In this document: one piece after another, positions 57,034 through 64,000 of the stretch | How positions within the stretch are numbered: position 1 is the first letter of the stretch | How the letters are laid out: each line of letters opens with the position of its first letter | Assembly: GCA_030686995.1 (NCBI GenBank) | Contig: CM060703.1 | Coordinates: 652,501 to 716,500 of the forward strand | Length of the DNA stretch: 64,000 nucleotides | Source: Artemisia argyi | Taxonomy: Eukaryota; Streptophyta; Magnoliopsida; Asterales; Asteraceae | Direction of reading: 5' to 3' | The notes under the pieces: model-generated | Databases searched by the model: none | Told to the model about the DNA's origin: nothing | The model's input: the letters and a program-made list of their open reading frames with translations, nothing else | Translations under genes and position numbers: made by a program

Positions 57034-58945
57034 TGTAACACCCCCAAAATACCGCAGCGGAAGACTGTGTAACTGGGGTGCTACTTCATAATACAAAGTA
57101 CAAGTTATAGAAAACGACCTCTAAATGAGACGTTTTGAAAAGTTACCATTCGATTAATGAATTCAAAGTTACAAACATGAGATTCCAAAGTATGATACAT
57201 AAATGTATACTAAATGTTTTGAATGGTAAATGATAAAAGCGTAAGTCTTCAGAATATGCAGCTTGACTCTAAGTTCCACGCACTAGCTATCGCCTTACTA
57301 ACCTGAGATAAACATGCTAAAGTGTCAACACAATGGTTGGTGAGTTCATAGAGTTTGTCTTAAAACAGTTGAAAAGCCTTAAAAGAATGTTCACACAGCA
57401 AAGGCATTGTGAATCCACTCAGTTGCAAGTCCCGCCCATAACAACACTTGCAACCTGTGTGTTCACAACCCACTGCTAAATATATAGTATGATTAAGACA
57501 TGTATAAGTTCATCACAACAATTAAGCAATTAGTCGTGAGTCTCTACTTCATCTCCGAAGACCTCACTTGGGAGCCAATTCCCAAAGACAACTGGGAGCC
57601 AATTCCCAAAGACAACTGGGAGCCAATTCCCAAAGATAACTACTAGCCACTAAATAGAATAACGCAATTAAGTATAACACAGTCATGTATGTATGCAATC
57701 AAGTATAAATGTTTTGAGTATTTGTACAAGTAAGCAAGTAGTTGAGCATGTATCTCCCTCAAAGAGTTAAAACAAGTATTGAAAAGAGTAGGGGTTATGA
57801 CTCACCTTAAGTCTATGTAATGAGAAATGAAAGTGGTAGTCGAATCGCGAAAGTCTCTAAGAGCAGCCTATAATAGAACGTTGCCACTTAGGTTTGGAGT
57901 AATGTCTAAGAATACGAAGAATTGCCTATATATGTCCTGCATATAGTTCATGATGTAGTACTTACTATATAGTGTAAGTCGTTGAATATAAGTGGTCTAT
58001 GAAACATGTATAGTTTGTATATCGCTTACTACCGTTCGGGCCGACATAATTCAGAGGCTATGTAGTAAACGTTCGAGGAGCCAGGACACTTTAATTCGTA
58101 AATCCACAACTCATCTCGATGGTTTACTTTAATGAACCCCTCACATGAGGCTCCCTACTATTGTAGTATTTGATAAAAATATATAAGTTTTTGATCCGAA
58201 AAGTTACTTGTCCAATTAATTGAATAAACTTAGGAAAGTTTATTTTAAATGAAGATTGTTATTAGAATGAGTTTCTTAAATCTTGTATGACAATTACTTG
58301 TAAGATCTTATGGTTCTTTAGATGAAGTAGATCCAAATTGCATGTTTAAGTTATCGCTAACTCTTTAGCTCATGTTTTTGCCTAGGTAAGTTTATATGGT
58401 CATTTAGTCATGGCCTTGCCGTGACCTTTGGTCATTGTTACCATGGTATTGAGACTCAACCTTGGCTTTAGCCATGGTTGTGGTCTTGGCTTTAGGTCAT
58501 TAGACCTCTTGGTCTTAGTAAACCATAACTATTATATAATAACTTTGTTATATATAAAATAGCTGTTAAGAAACTGAAGAAAATCTCATTCGTTATTGGT
58601 TTTCTGGAAACGTGCCCCTGAGTTTTTGAAGAAAACGTGATTCCGGACAACTTTCGTGTTTTAACTTTTTCATGAAACGGACCAGAAGGGCCTCTTTTTG
58701 CGTGTTTAAGGTTCTGTCACAGAAAGTTTTAGGCAGTTTTGCCGTAAAGTTTTGGTAACTTCAAATGGTTATAACTTTTGACTCGGGTACTCGTTTTGGG
58801 TGATTCAAATTGCTATGTTTTCCTTGTTAAGTCCTATTTAATAGTAGGTAAGTGTCAAATATCATAGTTATACTATTTAACAGGATACTAATCAATTTTA
58901 TCCAAACCAGGTAGCCCTTTTTTTTTTCTTTTTCTTTTTCTCTCT

Positions 58946-58984
<39 letters not shown>

Positions 58985-58988
58985 ATTG
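57034..58988 (+). mobile_element. Long LTR-like block starting TGTAACACCCCC
   Basis: It begins exactly where the IRX9H intron homology stops. TGTAACACCCC starts and GTTGGTGAGTTCATAGAG in the first 350 bp are typical of plant Ty3/gypsy Tekay/Del LTRs. It contains three tandem copies of a 24-bp unit (ACTGGGAGCCAATTCCCAAA...) at about 57570-57640 and ends in a long T tract. The right end (ATTGCA at about 58988) followed by CGTTC, against CGTGC on the left, would give a 5-bp duplication with one mismatch. The boundary is uncertain. Confidence 0.5.
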
Positions 58989-59860
58989 CACGTTCACCAT
59001 TATAATTGTATGTTTGTTTATTACTATTTTTGGTGTAATGTTGCATTATATGCTTATTTATAGACAAGGATTATCCTTGTTTTATGAAGAGACCCAAATA
59101 GTATATGTTCTTTTCTTATTTGCAAAGTTTTGCATATTTGGTGATTTTACATTCTTTATCAAAGACCTATAATGTTCCCGACAAATTCTTTTACCAAGAT
59201 TAGCAAATAAACTCTTTTTCTTTAGAATAAAGTAAAGTAAAAATTACCAAGCAAAATCTAATATTCTAAACCTTGCCAATGAGAAAAGAATATACACTCT
59301 AAAGCATGATAGATTAAAAAAACCAGGTGGAAGAGAAATGGAAAAAGTAGATGAAGATGAAGATGAGAGAACAAAGGGAGAAATACTATGTTTAAATTAT
59401 CTATGAATTTGTGTTTTGTCTTTTGGCATGTGATATAACTATTTCTTTATTTCTTTTTTCTTTTTTGTCAGATAAAAACTCTATAAGTTTTTATTTTTTA
59501 TTTTTTTTAATTAGTTGAGCTTATAATTTTAGAAAGTCATTCTCCAATTCGTAAATTGTATTTTAAAAAGAGAAAACAAGTTGATACGAGATTTTATATA
59601 TGCTATGATTTTTTGGCGTAAATAATTTTGATTATGATATAGTAATTTAGTTTTCGAACTAGTTAATATAGTGATGTCACTCCAATGGATGTTTGCATAT
59701 CTGTTCGGGTTTAAAAATAGCCTTACAACCTTACTGTGTACAACTATAAAACTATTGCTTAAAGTTTAAAGTATGTTATAAAAGTCTATCCAAAAAGAAA
59801 ACTAAGTTATAAATTAAGCTATGTTACATATTAATAATACACTTCTGTAAACCGTACCCG
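58989..59860. repeat. DC1 upstream region, third copy
   Basis: It follows the DC1 upstream region from CACCATTATAATTGTATGTT, then the GAAAGTCATTCTCCAATTCG block. It carries the empty site for the 977-bp insertion at 54145. Confidence 0.7.
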
Positions 59861-60629
59861 ACCGACTTACCGACCGGATCATTTGAACCCTTAGCTTTCT
59901 CTTCTCAACTAACCATGTAAATGAACCACCTTAGTTTTATTCCTGGGTCCGCCACTGCTCTAAAGCGGTTCTTTACCAAGTTGATGCGATAAATTAGCGG
60001 GTCAACAAGTCAAACGGTCAATAAGTCGGGTTAAGTTGTGTCATATGATATTTTTTCAATGATTAAAATTGAGATATTTTTCTATAACTAATTGACAATG
60101 CAATGTGAATGTGGGTGTTTCTAAAAGATGATTTTTTTTAATCATAGTGATAAAACTGAGAAAACTTAAACAAATCTTTAATTGTAATATTGTTTATAAT
60201 TACTGAGAACATAAAAAAGAATTTATCGGTCAACTTTTGAAAACAAGTTAACATTTACCTAGACACAAATACAAAATTTCAAACACAACAAATAGAACAC
60301 ATAGATGCACCATATGATGGTTGAGCCACACAAAAAATATTACAAATTGCTATATCTAAAATAACAAATTGTATTTCCCTCTTTGTTCTCGTACAGTTAT
60401 CTTCTTCATTTAGTTTCAATTCTATAGTAATACATATCCTATCCGGCCATGTCTTGTTTTCTCTCTTAATTTCTTCTTCTATCTTATCAGATCCAAGCTT
60501 CTAAGGTGGTTTCTTATGTATTTCCAAGGTGGTTCCTTACAAAAATGTTACATCGCTTGTAATAGAAAAAAATTTCTAAGGTGGTTCCCGGGCACCACCT
60601 ACTTGGTACATAGGTCAGCCTCTAACCAA

Positions 60630-61560
60630 GGGCAAGGTTGTCTAGATCTCGATCATGATCTTAAGATCGTACAATTCTACCTTCCCACAAGATCATAGTA
60701 CGATCAGAGCACAACCAGTCTAGGATCGCACACAAGATTGTAAATGATCTGATCCTAATACAATCCCATGTTCTTATTTTTTTTTACCTAACTCAAGCTC
60801 ATTTTGGCCCAGTCACATTAATCCAATAACTGAAACTTGAAGTTAATGAATGTTGCATTATTATTATTAGTATGTGTTTAAATACTAATCATGCAGAGAA
60901 TAACAGAAGTATAACAATTTACACAGAATAGACACATACCATATGTTAGAACAAACTAATATGTAATTGACAACTGCATAAATATATAATAGTATATCAT
61001 TTGAAGGCGTCTTACTTCAAACTAAGTACGTACAACGGTATCTTAAATAAATCCCGATAGAACTACCGGATTTATAAATCAAACTCAAATCCAACTTAAA
61101 GGCATGATTATATATTTACGAGATGAGTGAATATAAGGTATATGTTAACTTTTTGATTCGAACATACGAGGACCCTTTCATATTTCAAAACTTTTAAATT
61201 CTACATATTTCTTTACCTTATGATTTTCATAATATAATTTCTTTTATGTGACAATACAATTCTATAGTGTGTGCATTTGAATAGGGCCGAGCAAAACAGA
61301 TCGAAAACCGAATCGAACCAAAAAACCCGAGCCGAACAAGTCCGATCGAAACCGAACCGACCATATTCGGTTCGGTTTTTGGTTCTATATTTTTATGATA
61401 TTCGGTTTCGTTTCGAATCGGTTCAGTTCGAACCAAAACCGAAAAAAACATACCTAAACCATAAAAACCGAACCGAACCGAAATGATCGACACAAAACCG
61501 TACCGAACCGAGTCACTTCAATTCGGTTATTTGTTCATGCCTTTCACAAAATCAATTATC
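60630..61560. repeat. First copy of a direct repeat with CCGAACCG segment
   Basis: GGGCAAGGTTGTCTAGATC, CCTAATACAATCCCATGTTC and TTATATATTTACGAGATGAG recur in order at 62085-63180. At 61280-61520 lies an inverted-motif segment rich in ACCGAACCGA and TTCGGTTCGG. Open frames across it are compositional. Confidence 0.7.
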
Positions 61561-61904
61561 GATTTGCTTTAGTTTTGGTCGTTGTTCGGTTCGATTTGAC
61601 CCGCTGTTCAACCCTACATTTGACCCTCAAAGCATATTATATTTACTCTTTCTAAAATTATGAACCACAATGGGTATGAGTGTTGGTATAAGGTGGAATG
61701 GTAATGAATGTATCAATGTCCATATTATTGCTTGGATTGTATAGTAGGGTATGGATATCAACTTTTTGACCAAGTGTGATTTTATCTTCATTTTCTAAAT
61801 AGTTGAAAAAGATGAAAAGAAAACAAACAGAAATGAAAGAGATTTCATCAAATAACCAGATTCCATCATATAACCATTCTAAATAGCTTGACTAAAACCA
61901 TAAT

Positions 61905-62060
61905 ATTGATTACATTCTTTATTAAAGATCTGTAATATTCCCCGACAAATTTTTTTACCAAGTTAGCAAACAAACTTTTTTTCTTTAGAATAATGAAAAG
62001 TAAAAATCACCAAGCAAAATTTATCATGCAAAACCTTGCGAATGAGAAAAGAATATACAA
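61905..62060. repeat. DC1 upstream region, fourth (partial) copy
   Basis: Matches the central landmarks of the DC1 upstream region (ACATTCTTTATTAAAGA, GCGAATGAGAAAAGAATATACA) over about 150 bp. Confidence 0.6.
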
Positions 62061-62084
62061 TCTTTTGGTCTCTACAACTCACTA

Positions 62085-63180
62085 GGGGCAAGGTTGTCTA
62101 GATCCCGATCCAGATCTTAGGATCATACAATTCAACGTTCCCAAATATAAAAACGAGTAGGATAATAGAACGATCTTAGTTCGAGTAGAATTAATCTAGG
62201 ATCTCACGCAAAATCGTAAATGATCCGATCCTAATACAATCCCATGTTCTTATTGTTTTTATTACCTAACTCAAGCCCATTTTGGCCTACTTTAGGCCTA
62301 GTCACATTAATCCAACGACGGAAACTTGAACTTAATGAATGTATTTCATTATTTCTATTAGTATGTGTTTAAATACAATCATGCATTGATCATGTTTTTC
62401 AAATCTCTACTACAGACCTACAGTTAACAGAAGTATAACAATTTGTAGAGAATAGACATATACCATATGTTAGAACAAATTAATATGTAATTGACAACTG
62501 CATAAATATATAATACCAGTATATCGTTTGAAGTCGTCTTACCTCAAACCTACGTACGTACGGCCGTATCTTAAGTAAATCCCGATTGAACAAGTAGTTT
62601 GGATTTATAAATCAAACTCGAATCTAACTTAAAGGCATGATTATATATTTACGAGATGAGTGTATATAAGGTATATATGTTAATTTCCTGTGACCCAACT
62701 TTTTTTTTTCAAACATACACCAAGGACGGAGCTTCATCGGGGCTAGAAGGGGTGGTGGCCCCCCTCGTATGTTGCTTCCATATGCATTTTTTTATATACC
62801 CTATGTGTAAATATAGTTATTTAAGAATAATTTTATAGTTTGGCCCCTCCAAAACTATACGACTTCAATGCGACCCTTCCTACAAACTTCAAGATCCGTC
62901 ACTGCATACGACCCCTTTCCTATTTCAAAACTTTTAAATCTACGTATTTCTTTACCTTATTATTTTCATAATATTATTTCTTGCATGTGACAATACAATT
63001 CTATAATGTCTGCATTTGAATAGGGCCGAACAGAACAAATCGAAAACGGAATTGAACCAAAAAACCGAGCCAAACTGGTTCGACCGAAACCGAACCGACC
63101 ATATTCGGTTCGGTTTTTGGTTCTATATTTTTATGATTTTCGGTTTCGGTTCGGTTTGGTTCGAACCAAAACCCAAAAAC
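62085..63180. repeat. Second copy of the direct repeat
   Basis: Parallels 60630-61560, including the CCGAACCG-rich segment (63025-63175), and has one extra MITE at 62721-62904. Confidence 0.7.
62721..62904. mobile_element. hAT-like MITE with CA(A/G)-GACGGA ends
   Basis: The left end CAAGGACGGAGC pairs with the right end GATCCGTCACTG. CATAC lies on both sides, and the first repeat copy (about 61163-61175) has a single uninterrupted ACATACGAGGACCC, the empty site. No open frame. Confidence 0.65.
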
Positions 63181-63189
63181 ACACCTAAA

Positions 63190-64000
63190 AGAAGCAATGT
63201 AATGTGGAAAGTTGCTCAAAATATTAACATGCTCTGAACTTTGTTCATTTTGATTTTCTGCATTTATAATGTAATGTGGCAAAACAGTTATGGCAAATGT
63301 TGAAGTAGAATTATTAATTATTTATGCAAGACTATGTTACCGAAATAAAGTTAGCCTGTAATATAATTTCGTTGTGCCCAATTAATCTGCAAACCATTTT
63401 ACTTGTTCTGCATTACCATTTCTATAATTTGAGCAAGTGTACATCTTCTCAACTCACAAATATGTTTCTCCGCCAAAATTTGATGTTGAACTTTACAGCT
63501 AGTGCAATCAGTCACTATGTCATGAAAGAAACGTTTAAGACGTCTTTATTTTTGGTGTTTCTTCATTGTATTTTGACCATTGCATAAGGCAATCAGGACT
63601 AAAAAAACCCAAGTACAATGGTTCAAAAAGTCAATCACACGTTAATAATAATATTTAGTATACATAAAAAGGTGGAAATCTTAATCAAATCATATGAAAA
63701 AGGAGTAGATTGGGGATGGTTTTACTGTTACAGGTCAAAACGGATATTTTTTAGCTATAAATGAAACGGGTTAAAAGTTTGCCTGGCATGTTTTTAAAAG
63801 CTTACAACTTCACGAATGGTTTTATTAAATGTATTAACTTACTATTTTCATGATATACGGTAATATTTTAAATTATATCTAATAAAATATTTGTGCACAA
63901 AACTCCCTTTAAATCTCAGGGTTAACAATTGACAGGTGAATGTATTCAGTGTTTTAATAGGTTGGTGCTTGCAATTGGACATAAAACCTCATGAACATTG
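63190..64000 (+). repeat. Third copy of the IRX9H 3' flank
   Basis: ATTAACATGCTCTGAACTTTG, AATATAATTTCGTTGTGCCC and CAAAACGGATATTTTTTAGC follow the order of 45665-46270. It runs off the window edge. No exon is included. Confidence 0.7.

Noticed and set aside
57560..57640. CRISPR-like short regular repeats
   Set aside because: Three head-to-tail 24-bp units without spacers in a plant LTR; a simple minisatellite.
61227..61493. Frames over CCGAACCG repeats (also 63001-63282)
   Set aside because: Repetitive Arg/Glu/Pro/Asn text from simple inverted motifs.

Overview
The window is plant nuclear DNA: AT-rich, with spliced genes carrying canonical GT..AG introns, and dense in MITEs, LTR retrotransposons, LINE-type fragments and (TA)n tracts. 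The two best genes (a lariat debranching enzyme and a GT43 xylosyltransferase of the IRX9H type) are plant housekeeping and cell-wall genes. The type of copia gag and the LTR families suggest a eudicot, probably Asteraceae; that family assignment is an inference from memory of similar sequences, not a search.

Layout. 1-10837: no credible gene. It is a graveyard of small DNA transposons: Stowaway-like MITEs with TA target duplications, three members of a GGG-ended family with 8-bp duplications, a 190-bp MITE with a perfect 9-bp duplication nested inside a Stowaway, a Tourist/Harbinger-like element with TTA duplication, and two large foldback elements. 10843-19609: a complete minus-strand LTR retrotransposon (TSD TAGTC) with LTRs of about 1.85 kb and a copia-type gag but no protease, integrase or reverse transcriptase, that is, a non-autonomous gag-only element. 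19689-29665: a complete plus-strand Ty3/gypsy element of the Tat type (TSD AAGTA, 424-bp LTRs with five differences by eye). It holds gag, protease, RT-RNase H, a second RNase H and integrase, all interrupted by stops or frameshifts. Downstream come a 66-bp minisatellite and a spliced antisense gene that encodes a gypsy-type putative-transposase domain followed by a coiled-coil protein.

29666-36314: a quiet intergenic stretch, then the intact nine-exon DBR1 gene on the minus strand. 36315-42138: the duplicated upstream region of IRX9H, in which each copy has collected different transposon insertions. 42139-44073: three-exon IRX9H. 47409-49607: a two-exon DC1 (Cys/His-rich C1-like) protein gene on the minus strand. 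50307-50812: a second copy of IRX9H exons 2 and 3 without exon 1. From about 43.3 kb to the end the window is a mosaic of repeated pieces of the IRX9H intron and 3' flank and of the DC1 upstream region, broken up by a solo LTR, a 977-bp element rich in CTCGC motifs, a second long LTR-like block and several MITEs.

Functionally the host genes are unrelated: DBR1 debranches intron lariats, IRX9H helps build xylan in the Golgi, and the DC1 protein has no assigned role. The most interesting structures are the spliced antisense gene in the Tat element, the double-inverted GC-rich motif beside the TATA box of the gag-only element, and the IRX9H/DC1 duplication mosaic.
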